DNA of 64,000 bases from Actinomycetota bacterium (GTDB lineage Bacteria > Actinomycetota > Thermoleophilia > Solirubrobacterales > Solirubrobacteraceae). The stretch's first letter is position 1. Each line of letters begins with the position of its first letter. This document shows, in pieces, positions 41,988-50,796 of the stretch. A program made the position numbers and the translations under genes. The stretch covers positions 1 through 64,000 of the forward strand of contig JAFDWH010000026.1 of the NCBI GenBank assembly GCA_018268595.1, given 5' to 3'. The notes beneath the pieces were generated by a model that saw only the letters and a program-made list of their open reading frames with translations, did no database searches and had not been told where the DNA came from.

Positions 41988-42702
41988 GCCCCGAACCGCC
42001 GGGCTGCTCAAGATGAGCGAGCTGGCCGAGCGCTCCGGCGTCAGCGCCGGCACGATCAAGCACTACCTGCGGGAGGGGCTGCTCGGCGACGACGGCGAGA
42101 TCCGCCGCACGAGCCGCAACATGGCCTGGTACCCGGCCGAGTACGTCGAGCGCATCCGGCTCATCAAGCGGCTGCAGGAGGAGCGCTTCATGCCGCTGCG
42201 CGTGATCGGCGAGCTGCTGCGCGACGACCCGCAGCGGCTCGAGGCGCTGATCGAGCTGGAGGACCGCATCGTGCAGCGGGCGGCCGCGGTCGCCGGCGAG
42301 CGGAGACGCACGTCGCGGCGCGCGGTGGAGCAGGCGTACGACGTGCCGCGCAACGTGCTGGAGCGCTTGGAGCAGCTCGACGTGCTGACGCCCAACGCGC
42401 GCGGCTACGACGTCGACGACGTGAAGATCATCGAGGCGATCTCGCGCTTCCGCGCGGGCGGCTACGACGAGGCGATCGGCTTCACGGTCTACGACACGCT
42501 GCGCTACCGCCAGGCGCTGCAGCCGCTGGTGGAGGAGGAGGTGCGCGTGCTGCTCGGTCGCCTCGCCGGCTCGGTCGACGAGGACCGCGCCGTCGAGATC
42601 ATCGCCTCCGGCGCCGAGCCGCTGGAGGATCTGATTGCCGCGATGCATTCGAAGCTGCTGCTCGCCGCGCTGCGCCACGTCGGTGACCAGCGCCGCGGCT
42701 GA
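41977..42702 (+). CDS. MerR-family transcriptional regulator
   Basis: The 241 residues carry an N-terminal MerR winged helix (MSELAERSGVSAGTIKHYLR, AEYVERIRLIKRLQEERFMP), a coiled linker, and a C-terminal ligand domain of about 120 residues unlike metal sensors. It probably senses an intermediate of the BKACE/CoA-transferase pathway (inference). The TTG start at 41977 has AGGGAT upstream and overlaps the transferase end; ATG 42013 is an alternative. Confidence 0.88.
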   Translation: MAVEPRTAGLLKMSELAERSGVSAGTIKHYLREGLLGDDGEIRRTSRNMAWYPAEYVERIRLIKRLQEERFMPLRVIGELLRDDPQRLEALIELEDRIVQRAAAVAGERRRTSRRAVEQAYDVPRNVLERLEQLDVLTPNARGYDVDDVKIIEAISRFRAGGYDEAIGFTVYDTLRYRQALQPLVEEEVRVLLGRLAGSVDEDRAVEIIASGAEPLEDLIAAMHSKLLLAALRHVGDQRRG

Positions 42703-42713
42703 CCTATTCGCTC

Positions 42714-42836
42714 CTAACCGGGCGGGTACACGCCGGTGAGCACTCCGGCGGTGTCCTTGATGGCTCTCCGCCGGTCGTCACAGCCGTCGGCGAGGCCTTC
42801 GCTTCCGTCGGTCGGCTTCTCGGGCTCATCGGACAT
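42714..42836 (-). CDS. Possible 40-residue acidic protein
   Basis: ATG 42836 to TAG 42714 encodes MSDEPEKPTDG... ending GVLTGVYPPG, 40 residues, acidic at first and hydrophobic at the end. It lies in the 173 bp between the MerR gene and the DUF2804-like gene and is co-directional with the latter. No family is recognised and no good ribosome site is visible. Confidence 0.3.
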   Translation of the reverse strand: MSDEPEKPTDGSEGLADGCDDRRRAIKDTAGVLTGVYPPG

Positions 42837-42875
42837 CGGGCCGGTGTACCACGTCCTGACCGCCGGCCGGCCGGC

Positions 42876-43781
42876 TCACCACAGAGCGCTGTGCTGCTCC
42901 ATCACGCCCCAGCCCTCGGCGAGCAGGAGCGGCGCTCCGTCCGGGCCGGGCAGCGCGCCCGTGAAGGTGCCGAACGGCTGGCGGTACTCGGACCGCACGA
43001 GCAGCAGGTTCTCGCGCCGCTCGCGGACGGCCTCGGCCGCGAAGCGCAGGTCGGCGCCGTCGTCGGTCGCGACCGCCGAGAGGTCGGCGGCGAAGCGCGC
43101 GGCCGGGCCGACCTCGGCCGGCTCGCCGTCGACCCACACCGTCCGCTCGCTGTCGCGTGGCGGATCGTTCAAGCCCGCGACGAGGTTCCACGCGACCGGC
43201 CGACCGTCGAGCGCGCGCCCGACGCCGGCGCACCACTGCCACGCGGTGCGGCGCGCGTGATAGCCGGCGCTGTCGTCGACCACGGCCAGCGCGTCGAGCG
43301 CGCGCGCGGCGCCGTCGACCACGACCGTGCCGTGCGCGCGCACGCCGCCCTGCTTGCGCGTCCACGTGTAACCGGCGCCCGGCCCGTCCCCGGCCGGGCA
43401 CACGGTCTCGACCCCGTCGCCCTCCTCGAGCGTCAGCTCGATCAGCACCGGCCCGTCCTCCACCAGCACGCGCCCCGGGTCGAGCACGAGCCGCATGCCG
43501 CCCCGCCGCAGTCGCGTGCGCTCGTGCAGGCGCCCGGCCGGGCGATCCCACACCGCCCAGAACCACTGCTGTCCGGGACCGACGCGCGCGTGCCCGACGC
43601 ACAGCATCAGCTCCGGCCCGTACACGCCGACGTAGCGCCAGCGCTTGAGCGGGCGCGTCCCGCGGCGGCTCGGCATCCGCGCGGGCGGCAGCGGCAGGCC
43701 GCTCAACGCCGTGGGCCGCGCGTCGCCGAAGCGACCGCGATACGGTGCGAGCGGGGCGGAGAAGCGGCGGACGGGCGGCAT
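42876..43781 (-). CDS. DUF2804-like protein
   Basis: 301 residues, beta-rich and soluble, with KRWRYVGVYGPELMLCVGHA, HARRTAWQWCAGVG, AWNLVAGLNDP, and a C-terminal FGTFTGALPGPDGAPL, EGWGVMEQHSALW. The Trp-rich core and this ending resemble the DUF2804 family, whose members look like lipocalin-related or hydroxyneurosporene-synthase-like barrels. No function is established. It is divergent from the amidase operon over about 50 bp. Confidence 0.65.
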   Translation of the reverse strand: MPPVRRFSAPLAPYRGRFGDARPTALSGLPLPPARMPSRRGTRPLKRWRYVGVYGPELMLCVGHARVGPGQQWFWAVWDRPAGRLHERTRLRRGGMRLVLDPGRVLVEDGPVLIELTLEEGDGVETVCPAGDGPGAGYTWTRKQGGVRAHGTVVVDGAARALDALAVVDDSAGYHARRTAWQWCAGVGRALDGRPVAWNLVAGLNDPPRDSERTVWVDGEPAEVGPAARFAADLSAVATDDGADLRFAAEAVRERRENLLLVRSEYRQPFGTFTGALPGPDGAPLLLAEGWGVMEQHSALW

Positions 43782-43792
43782 CGCGGGCGCGG

Positions 43793-43824
43793 TATGCTTG
43801 CTGACCGGTTGACTGACCAGTCAA
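43793..43824 (+). promoter_or_regulatory. Promoter with palindromic TetR-type operator
   Basis: The -10 box TATGCT (43793-43798) is followed by TTGACTGACCAGTCAA (43809-43824), two perfect 7-bp arms around AC. The palindrome sits at about +4 to +19 of the expected transcript, where a bound repressor would block elongation. The operon's own TetR protein (44693) is the obvious binder (inference). Confidence 0.65.
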
Positions 43825-43835
43825 TCTGTCCTGCC

Positions 43836-44692
<857 letters not shown>

Positions 44693-44693
<1 letters not shown>

Positions 44694-45334
44694 TGGCGCG
44701 CACGAACGCCGAGCCGGCCGTCGACAAGCGGCGCCTGATCCTCGACGCGGCCGTGCGCGTGTTCGCGCGCCAGGGCTTCCACACCTGCCGCGTGTCCGAC
44801 ATCGCCGACGAGGCCGGCGTCGCCTACGGGCTCGTCTACCACTACTTCGACTCGAAGGACCAGATCCTCGACACGCTGTTCCTCGAGCGCTGGGACATCC
44901 TGCTGCGCGCGATCCAGCAGGTCGACGCGGAGGAGATCCCGCCGCGCGAGAAGCTCTACGCGATCACGTCCTTCATCGTCGACTCCTACCGTCACGACCC
45001 CGACCTGATGCAGGTCATCATCGTCGAGGTCACGCGCGCGGCGAACACCTTCGGCCGCACGCATCTCGCGCACATCCGCGAGGCGTACTACGGCATCGCC
45101 GCGATCGTCGAGAGAGCGCAGAGAGCCGGGACCTTCCGCTCCGACATCACGCCGGACTTCGCCGCGTTGGCGTTCTACGGGGCGGTCGAGCAGGTGCTCA
45201 CCGGCTGGATCTTCGCGTTGCTCCCGACCGGTGAACGGGAATACGACCAGGCCAAGACCCACATCGTCGAGACGATCTGCGGCGGGCTGGACCAGACCGA
45301 CCGGACCTCGTCCACCGCCGGGAGAGCTGATTGA
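44693..45334 (+). CDS. TetR-family regulator (fatty-acid-sensor type)
   Basis: The 213 residues begin with an HTH (KRRLILDAAVRVFARQGFHT, VSDIADEAGVAYGLVYHYFD) and continue with a C-terminal domain typical of FadR/KstR2-like TetR proteins (EVLTGWIFALL-like helix near the end). It overlaps the amidase stop and probably binds the palindrome at 43809, giving autoregulation. The effector could be an acyl-CoA (inference). Small membrane-protein genes follow immediately. Confidence 0.9.
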
Positions 45335-45484
45335 ATGCGCGAGCTGATGGCTGAGAGCGACCTTGTGAAGCGACTCGTCTGGTCGGGCCTGCTCGCCGGC
45401 ATCGGCGCGCTCGCCAGCATCGCGACGCAGCGGATCGCGGCGATGATCTGGATGCGCGCGTTCGGCGAGGAGCCGCCCGAATGA
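45335..45484 (+). CDS. Tiny single-pass membrane protein
   Basis: 49 residues: charged start MRELMAESDLVKRLVW, one hydrophobic helix SGLLAGIGALASIATQRIAAMIW and an acidic end. The ATG directly abuts the TetR stop. The stop overlaps the next ATG (ATGA), so it belongs to a tightly packed four-gene cassette. It is too short for a confident family call, though it resembles DUF4235-like proteins. Confidence 0.7.
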   Translation: MRELMAESDLVKRLVWSGLLAGIGALASIATQRIAAMIWMRAFGEEPPE

Positions 45485-45690
45485 CGGACGACGGCGTCGA
45501 TCCCACGGCGGACGGGCAGCCGACGGTCGAGCAGGCCGCGCTCGCCGCCGAAGCCGTCGCTCCGGCCGCCGTCGCGCCGCTGCCGCCCGCCCCCGCCTCG
45601 ACGCTCGACGAAAGACCCGAGCTCGTCGTCGGCGGCGCCTTCGCCGGCGGCCTCGTCCTTGCCCTCCTCCTCAAGCGCCTTGCCCGCTGA
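45481..45690 (+). CDS. Small membrane protein with acidic Ala/Pro-rich N-terminus
   Basis: 69 residues: an acidic, Ala/Pro-rich first 45, then the motif DERPELVVGGAFAGGLVLALLLKRLAR at the end, a single membrane helix closed by Arg/Lys. The ERPE..VGGAFAGG..LA..L+R pattern recurs in actinobacterial small proteins next to holin-like genes. Coupled at both ends. Confidence 0.75.
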   Translation: MTDDGVDPTADGQPTVEQAALAAEAVAPAAVAPLPPAPASTLDERPELVVGGAFAGGLVLALLLKRLAR

Positions 45691-46093
45691 CGACCTGAGA
45701 GAGACGAGCCTCGCCGACGCGGTCACGCAGGTGTCCGAGCGCGCCTCGCTGCTCGTGCGCGAGGAGATCGAGCTGGCGAAGGCCGAGATGACCGCGAAGG
45801 CGCGCAAGCTCGCGACCGGCTCGATCGTCGGGATCGTCGCCGGCGTCTTCTTCCTCACCGCGATCTTCTTCCTGCTCGAGTCGGCGGCGTGGGGCGCGTA
45901 CCTGATCTTCGGCGGGACCTCGTACTGGGCCGGCTTCCTGATCGTCGCGGGCGTCCTGATCCTGCTGGGCACGCTCGCCGGTGGACTCGCCTACCGCGCG
46001 CTGCGCAAGGGCACGCCGCCCGCGCCGACGATGGCGATCGACGAGGCGAGGAAGATCCGCGAGACCGTCACCGCCACGGAGGCCACGCCCTGA
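45680..46093 (+). CDS. Holin-like phage_holin_3_6 family membrane protein
   Basis: About 137 residues: an amphipathic start LADAVTQVSERASLLVREEI, then two membrane helices (SIVGIVAGVFFLTAIFFLLE and AGFLIVAGVLILLGTLAGGL) and a polar tail. This is the PF07332 (putative actinobacterial Holin-X) pattern, common in non-phage chromosomes where the role is unknown. The start is uncertain: TTG 45680 (used here) or TTG 45659, neither with a ribosome site. The stop overlaps the next ATG. Confidence 0.8.
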   Translation: MPADDLRETSLADAVTQVSERASLLVREEIELAKAEMTAKARKLATGSIVGIVAGVFFLTAIFFLLESAAWGAYLIFGGTSYWAGFLIVAGVLILLGTLAGGLAYRALRKGTPPAPTMAIDEARKIRETVTATEATP

Positions 46094-46329
46094 TGCCGAC
46101 CCGCACTCCGGAGCAGATCCGCGCGTCGATCGAGCTGAACCGCAGAGAGCTCGGCACGTCGCTCGAGCTGCTGCGCAGAGAGGTGACGGCGCTGACCGAC
46201 TGGCGCCAGCAGCTGCGCGACCACAGAAGAGAGGCGCTGATCGCCGCCGCGGTCGCCGGCTTCGTGATCGGCGGCGGGATCGCCGGCGTCGGCGGCATCC
46301 TGTTCGGGCGCCGTAAGCGCCGCCGCTAG
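46093..46329 (+). CDS. DUF3618-family small membrane protein
   Basis: 78 residues: TPEQIRASIELNRRELGTSL and LLRREVTALTDWRQQLRDHR form a charged amphipathic region, followed by one membrane helix (ALIAAAVAGFVIGGGIAGVG) and a basic end. This matches DUF3618, repeatedly found next to holin-X-type genes. It is last in the cassette and overlaps the convergent DegV gene by 4 bp. Confidence 0.85.
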   Translation: MPTRTPEQIRASIELNRRELGTSLELLRREVTALTDWRQQLRDHRREALIAAAVAGFVIGGGIAGVGGILFGRRKRRR

Positions 46330-47186
46330 GCGAAGAAGCTCGACGGGATCCCGCCCACGCCGAGCAGGCCGGGGCCGACGTGGGTCCCGATCACCGGCCC
46401 GACCTCCGACACGAAGCACGGGTCGGTGCCGAAGATCTCGCGCCCGCGCTCGACGAGCCGCGCCGCCTCGGCAGGCGCCTGGATGTGCTGCACGACCCAC
46501 GCGTCGGCGCCGTCGTCCGCACGCGACCGCAGGTAGTCGACCATCCGCTCGAACGCGCGCCCGGAGGTGCGCACGCGCTCGACCGGCGTGATCTCGGCCT
46601 CCAGCGTGAGGATCGGCTTGATCTTCAACGCCGAGCCCAGCCATGCCTGTGCGGCGCCGATGCGCCCGCCGCGCCGCAGGTACTCGAGCGTGTCGACCGC
46701 GAACCACATCTGCAGCGCCGCGCGCGCCGCGCGCGCGTGCGCCACGACCTCCTGCGCGGTCGCGCCGCGCGCCGCCGCCGCGTGCGCGGCCAGCACGACG
46801 AGTCCCTCGCCGCCGCAGGCGCTCTGCGAGTCGATCACGTGGATGCGGTCGCGCCCTCTTCCGGCGAGCTGCTCGCGCGCCTGCTCGGCCGACGCGAACG
46901 TGCCGGAGATCGAGCCGGAGAGGTGGATCGAGACGATCTCGCGCCCCTCCGCGAGCAGCGGCTCGTAGACGGCGAGGAAGTCGCCGATCGACGGCTGCGA
47001 GGTCGTCGGGAGCTGCTTCGCCGTGCGCAGATGCTCGTAGTAGGCATCGAAGTCGGGCAGCTCCGCCTCACGGTCCTCGCGCGAGTCCCAATGCACGTAG
47101 AGGCTGACCTCGTGGATGCCGCGCGCGGCGACGAGCTGCCGCGGAAGGTAGTGGCAGGTGTCCGTGACGACCGCGACCGAGCCCAT
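46326..47186 (-). CDS. DegV-family fatty-acid-binding protein
   Basis: Binds a fatty acid and, with the kinase FakA, delivers acyl-phosphate (known for the family; no fakA in this window). The 286 residues show VAVVTDTCHYLPRQLV (DegV start), TTSQPSIGDFLAVYEPLLAEG, SIHLSGSISGTFASAEQA, and HVIDSQSACGGEG, LEYLRRGGRIG. TAGGGT (47195-47200) is 8 nt before the ATG, suggesting a leaderless mRNA. It is divergent from the S55 peptidase. Confidence 0.94.
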   Translation of the reverse strand: MGSVAVVTDTCHYLPRQLVAARGIHEVSLYVHWDSREDREAELPDFDAYYEHLRTAKQLPTTSQPSIGDFLAVYEPLLAEGREIVSIHLSGSISGTFASAEQAREQLAGRGRDRIHVIDSQSACGGEGLVVLAAHAAAARGATAQEVVAHARAARAALQMWFAVDTLEYLRRGGRIGAAQAWLGSALKIKPILTLEAEITPVERVRTSGRAFERMVDYLRSRADDGADAWVVQHIQAPAEAARLVERGREIFGTDPCFVSEVGPVIGTHVGPGLLGVGGIPSSFFA

Positions 47187-47245
47187 CGGCGCGGACCCTA
47201 GTCGATGCGCCGCATCCTGGGGCCGGTACGGATATGGTGCCGCGC

Positions 47246-49000
47246 GTGAGGCGCCTCCTTTTCTGTGCGGTGCTGCTGCTCCTGCTGAGCGCGCCGGCCG
47301 CGTGGGCGCGCGACCCGATCACCCCGCTGAGCGACGTCCACCGGGGCCTGCACTGCACCGGGCGCACGGTCGTGCAAGGGACGACGATCAGCGACTTCGA
47401 CGTCGACGTGCTCGACGTCGTCGCCGACCAGGACGGCACGGGCGCGCGGATCCTCGTGCGCGTCTCCGGCCCCGCGGTCGACGCGACCGGAATCGCTTCC
47501 GGCTTCTCCGGCTCACCCGTCTACTGCCCGGACGCGCACGGCGTGATCGGCAACGCCGGCGCGATCTCGGCGACGATCGGCCAGTACGGCGAGGACGTCG
47601 GGCTCGTGACGCCGATCGAGCAGATGCTCGCGCTGCCGGTCACGCCGCCGAGCGGCGTCCGCAGAGCGCCGCGGCTGCTGCGCGCGGCGCGGCCGCTCGC
47701 CTCGCCGCTCGTGCTGTCGGGCCTCTCGCCGCAGCTCGGCAGCCTGCTGGAGCGCACCGCGCTCGCGCACCACCGCGTGCTCGTCGCCGCGCCGGCGGGT
47801 CCGCTCGGAACCTTCCCGCCGCAGCAGCTCGTGCCCGGCGCGTCGCTCGCGGTCGGGCTCTCGACCGGCGCCGTCGGCGCGGGCGCGATCGGCACCGTCA
47901 CCTACCGCGACGGGGACGTCGTCTACGGCTTCGGCCACCCGCTCGAGGGCGCCGGGCGCCGCGCGCTGCTGCTGCAGGACGCGTACGTGTTCACCGTCGT
48001 CGGCAACCCGCTCGACGTCGGCGCCGCCAGCTCCTACAAGCTGGCCGCGCCCGGACACACCGTCGGCACGCTGACGAACGACGCGCTCACCGGCGTCGTC
48101 GGCACGGTCGGCGCGGCGCCGCGCACGGTCCCGCTGACCGTGCGCGTGACCGACGCCGACACCGGCGCGAGAACGGTGCAGCGCACGAGCATCGTCGACG
48201 AGGTCGACCTCGGCGACCCGGATGGCGCGAACCTGCTGTCGGCGATCGCCTCGGTCGGCGTCGCGCAGGCGGTCACGAGCACGTTCGGGGGCGCGCCCGC
48301 GCAGCAGACGGGCCGCTTCTGCATGACGATCCGCCTGCGCGAGCTGCGGCGGCCGCTGCACAGCTGCCGCCGTCACGTCGTCCAGCTCCCGATCGACCCG
48401 GCGCTGCCGCCGCCGCTCGCGGCGGCGATGGCCGGCGACCTCGGCTCGGCGCTCGACGTGATCGACCACGCGCGCTTCCGTGCGCTGCATCTCACGCGCA
48501 TCGACGCCTCGGCGACGATCGAGCGCGGGCTGCGGCTTGCCTCGATCGTCGGCGCGCACGTCGCGCACCGCACGGTGCGGCCGGGTCAGCGGGTCGGCGT
48601 CGCGTTGCGCGTGCGGCTGTTCCGCGGACCGCTGCGAACGCTGCGCTGCGCGCTGCGCGTGCCGCGCGAGGTCAGACCGGGCGTCCGGCTGCTGCGGATC
48701 GAAGGCACCCCCGTCGAGGGGCTGGACAGCGGCGGCGGCTTCCTTGCGCTGCTGGAGGAGCTGTTCGGCGGCGGCAGCAGCAGCGGGGCGCAGTCGATGG
48801 ACGACGTGCTGGCGAGCTTCGCGCTGCTGTCGCGCTGGGACGGCGTCTTCGCACAGCTCCGCGGGCAGCAGCCGGAGCATCTGTGCCGCAGCCCGAAGGT
48901 CCGGATCGACGGGCGCACGCTGCTCGCGCTGAAGGTGGGGAGAGCGCGGCGGCGCGTCCACCACCGCGCCGTCGGGCGGATCCTCGAGACGCGCGGCTGA
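47246..49000 (+). CDS. Secreted SpoIVB-type (S55 family) serine peptidase-like protein
   Basis: The 584 residues begin with a signal peptide (VRRLLFCAVLLLLLSAPAAWA). Core S55 motifs are GIASGFSGSPVYCPDAHG (nucleophile Ser in GSP), VTYRDGDVVYGFGHPLEGAG, and VFTVVGNPLDVG. A second half of about 250 residues shows no recognised domain. GTG 47246 was chosen over ATG 47234 because TATGGT (47233-47238) lies exactly 7 nt before it and the peptide then starts as a proper signal sequence. S55 enzymes are known from spore formers; no sporulation genes are here. Confidence 0.82.
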   Translation: MRRLLFCAVLLLLLSAPAAWARDPITPLSDVHRGLHCTGRTVVQGTTISDFDVDVLDVVADQDGTGARILVRVSGPAVDATGIASGFSGSPVYCPDAHGVIGNAGAISATIGQYGEDVGLVTPIEQMLALPVTPPSGVRRAPRLLRAARPLASPLVLSGLSPQLGSLLERTALAHHRVLVAAPAGPLGTFPPQQLVPGASLAVGLSTGAVGAGAIGTVTYRDGDVVYGFGHPLEGAGRRALLLQDAYVFTVVGNPLDVGAASSYKLAAPGHTVGTLTNDALTGVVGTVGAAPRTVPLTVRVTDADTGARTVQRTSIVDEVDLGDPDGANLLSAIASVGVAQAVTSTFGGAPAQQTGRFCMTIRLRELRRPLHSCRRHVVQLPIDPALPPPLAAAMAGDLGSALDVIDHARFRALHLTRIDASATIERGLRLASIVGAHVAHRTVRPGQRVGVALRVRLFRGPLRTLRCALRVPREVRPGVRLLRIEGTPVEGLDSGGGFLALLEELFGGGSSSGAQSMDDVLASFALLSRWDGVFAQLRGQQPEHLCRSPKVRIDGRTLLALKVGRARRRVHHRAVGRILETRG

Positions 49001-49023
49001 GCGCGCGCCGCGCCGGCCCGGCG

Positions 49024-49428
49024 TCAGCCGAGCCGGTTCTCGATCGACAGCGGCGCGGCCTGCGCCGCGTCCGCCTGCGCCGGCTCGCCGCCCGGCTGCT
49101 CGACCCCGAGCAGCTGCGCCAGCTCGCCGCTCTCATACATCTCCATCACGATGTCGCAGCCGCCCACCAGCTCGCCTCTGACGAACAGCTGCGGGATCGT
49201 CGGCCAGTTCGACAGCGCCGACAGCTCCTGGCGAATGCGCGGGTCGGGCAGGATGTCGACGGCTGCGAACGGCGCCTCAAGCGCCTGCAGCGCGGCGGAG
49301 GTGCGCGCCGAGAAGCCGCACATCGGCTGCTCCGGCGTCCCCTTCATGAAGAGGATCACCTCGTTCGATCTGATCGCGTCGTCGATCGCGTCGCGGAGGG
49401 GGTTCTGCGTCTGCGTCTCGTCGCTCAC
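49024..49428 (-). CDS. grxD: Monothiol glutaredoxin (Grx4/GrxD type)
   Basis: Fe-S cluster carrier with the CGFS active site (KGTPEQPMCGFSARTSAALQ) and the conserved NWPTIPQLFVRGELVGGCDI. The 134 residues have a short acidic Gln/Ala-rich tail. The GTG start is 10 nt after the bolA stop, so the two are co-transcribed. BolA and monothiol glutaredoxins are known to form [2Fe-2S]-bridged pairs. Across a 48-bp promoter lies an IscA-type carrier, making an Fe-S trafficking module. Confidence 0.94.
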   Translation of the reverse strand: MSDETQTQNPLRDAIDDAIRSNEVILFMKGTPEQPMCGFSARTSAALQALEAPFAAVDILPDPRIRQELSALSNWPTIPQLFVRGELVGGCDIVMEMYESGELAQLLGVEQPGGEPAQADAAQAAPLSIENRLG

Positions 49429-49438
49429 GGTGAAGTCC

Positions 49439-49672
49439 TCACTCGGCTTTGGTCTGGAGCGCCAGGGCGTGGATGCGGCCGCCGAGCTCGCCGCCGAACA
49501 CGTCGTAGACGAGGCGGTGCTGGGCGATCCGCGAGAGGCCGGCGAACGCGGGGGCGGTGACGACGGCCTCGAAGTGGTGCCCGTCGTCGCCGCGGACCTC
49601 GGCGCGCGCGCCGGGGATGCCGGCCTCGATCCGCTCCTTCAGCTCTTCCTTGGTTGCCATGGTGGTCGCCAT
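49439..49672 (-). CDS. bolA: BolA-family protein
   Basis: 77 residues with the BolA pattern: KERIEAGIPGARAEVRGDDG, HHFEAVVTAPAFAGLSRIAQ and HRLVYDVFGGELGGRIHALA, keeping the His residues that help ligate the shared [2Fe-2S] cluster. ATG 49672 stands 8 nt after TACCCT (49681-49686), so it is preferred over ATG 49660. It leads the bolA-grxD operon. Confidence 0.94.
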   Translation of the reverse strand: MATTMATKEELKERIEAGIPGARAEVRGDDGHHFEAVVTAPAFAGLSRIAQHRLVYDVFGGELGGRIHALALQTKAE

Positions 49673-49680
49673 TGCGCTCA

Positions 49681-49710
49681 AGGGTAGCGAGCGGAAGGGG
49701 TCGCTATACT
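49681..49710. promoter_or_regulatory. Bidirectional Fe-S module promoter
   Basis: Minus-strand -10 TACCCT (49681-49686) serves bolA-grxD. Plus-strand -10 TATACT (49705-49710) lies 10 nt before the IscA-type ATG. The two -10 boxes are 18 bp apart within a 48-bp spacer, so the two sides may be co-regulated or compete for polymerase. Confidence 0.55.
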
Positions 49711-49720
49711 TGCTGAAGCA

Positions 49721-50074
49721 ATGATCACGCTCAGCGACAAGGGTGCGGAGAAAGTCCGCGAGTTCCTCGCCTCCCAGGGCAGCGAGATCGAGACGGCCGG
49801 CCTGCGCGTCGGCGTGCGCGGCGGGGGCTGCTCCGGCTTCCAGTACGCGCTCGCGTTCGACCAGCAGCGCGACGGCGACCAGGTCTTCGAGGACAAGGGC
49901 ATCCGCCTGCTCGTCGACGGTCCCAGCCTCCCGTACGTGCAGGGCTCCACGATCGACTACGTCGACGACCTCCAGGGCGCCGGCTTCAAGGTCGACAACC
50001 CGAACGTCATCGCCGCCTGCGGCTGCGGCTCCTCGTTCCGCGTCGCGGACGAGCAAGAGGTCTCGGCCGTCTAG
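49721..50074 (+). CDS. A-type Fe-S carrier (IscA/SufA/ErpA family)
   Basis: 117 residues carrying the three Fe-S cysteines: GVRGGGCSGFQYALAFD and the C-terminal IAACGCGSSFRV. It delivers Fe-S clusters to target enzymes. The start MITLSDKGAEKVREFL is typical of this family. It is divergent from bolA-grxD. The subtype (ErpA or IscA) cannot be settled from sequence alone. Confidence 0.95.
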   Translation: MITLSDKGAEKVREFLASQGSEIETAGLRVGVRGGGCSGFQYALAFDQQRDGDQVFEDKGIRLLVDGPSLPYVQGSTIDYVDDLQGAGFKVDNPNVIAACGCGSSFRVADEQEVSAV

Positions 50075-50094
50075 GCCGGGTACCGGCGCAGAGA

Positions 50095-50715
50095 TCAAGC
50101 CGGCTCGTTGTCGAGGCTGCGCCACAGATAGCGGCACGCGAGCGTCCGGTGCGGGCGCCAGGGCTCGGCGATCCCGGTCAGCGCCGCGGCATCGGGCAGG
50201 CCGGGCAGGCCGTAGGCGCGCTCGACGGCGCGTCTGATGCCGAGGTCGCCGACGGGCAGCACGTCCGGCCGCCCCAGGTGGAACATCAGGTACATGTCGA
50301 CCGTCCACTGGCCGAGGCCCTTCACCGCGATCAGCTCGGTGGCGACCTCCGCGTCCGGCATGTCGTCGAAGCGCTCCAGCTCCAGCTCGCCGCTGACGAC
50401 GTGCTCGGCCAGCGACTTCAGGTAGGACGCCTTCGCTCTGGAGAGGCCGGCGGCGAGCCGCAGCGCGTCGAGGTCGTCGGCGATCAGCTCGGCCGGCGTC
50501 GGCGTGCGCCCGCCGTAGCGCTCGCACAGCCGGTTGTAGATCGTGCGTGCCGCCTTCGTCGAGAGCTGCTGCCCGACAATCGAGCGCACGAGCGCGCCGT
50601 AGTGGTCGTCCGGCCGCCCGGCGCGCGCGTCGCCGAGGCCGTCGGGGCCGACGGCGTCGATCACGGCTCCGAGGACCGGGTCGGCGCTGCGCAGGTGGGC
50701 GATCGCGGCGCTCAC
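50095..50715 (-). CDS. DNA-3-methyladenine glycosylase (AlkA-like HhH-GPD)
   Basis: Base-excision repair enzyme removing alkylated purines. The 206 residues include YGALVRSIVGQQLSTKAART, the helix-hairpin-helix LIAVKGLGQWTVDMYLMF, and the catalytic Asp in DVLPVGDLGIRRAV. No Fe-S Cys cluster, so it belongs to the AlkA/MagIII side. TAACAT lies 8 nt before GTG 50715, giving a probable leaderless mRNA. It is divergent from the GT4 gene. Confidence 0.93.
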   Translation of the reverse strand: MSAAIAHLRSADPVLGAVIDAVGPDGLGDARAGRPDDHYGALVRSIVGQQLSTKAARTIYNRLCERYGGRTPTPAELIADDLDALRLAAGLSRAKASYLKSLAEHVVSGELELERFDDMPDAEVATELIAVKGLGQWTVDMYLMFHLGRPDVLPVGDLGIRRAVERAYGLPGLPDAAALTGIAEPWRPHRTLACRYLWRSLDNEPA

Positions 50716-50796
50716 GCGCCGAGATGTTACGAACGTGCCGCACAGACGCACGGAATCGCGGAGCGAGGCCGGAGCGCGCGATACCATCTTGCGCGT

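Noticed and set aside
45659-46329. Prophage remnant suggested by the holin-like gene
   Set aside because: No other phage gene, integrase, att site or composition change; Holin-X/DUF3618 are common in non-phage actinobacterial DNA.
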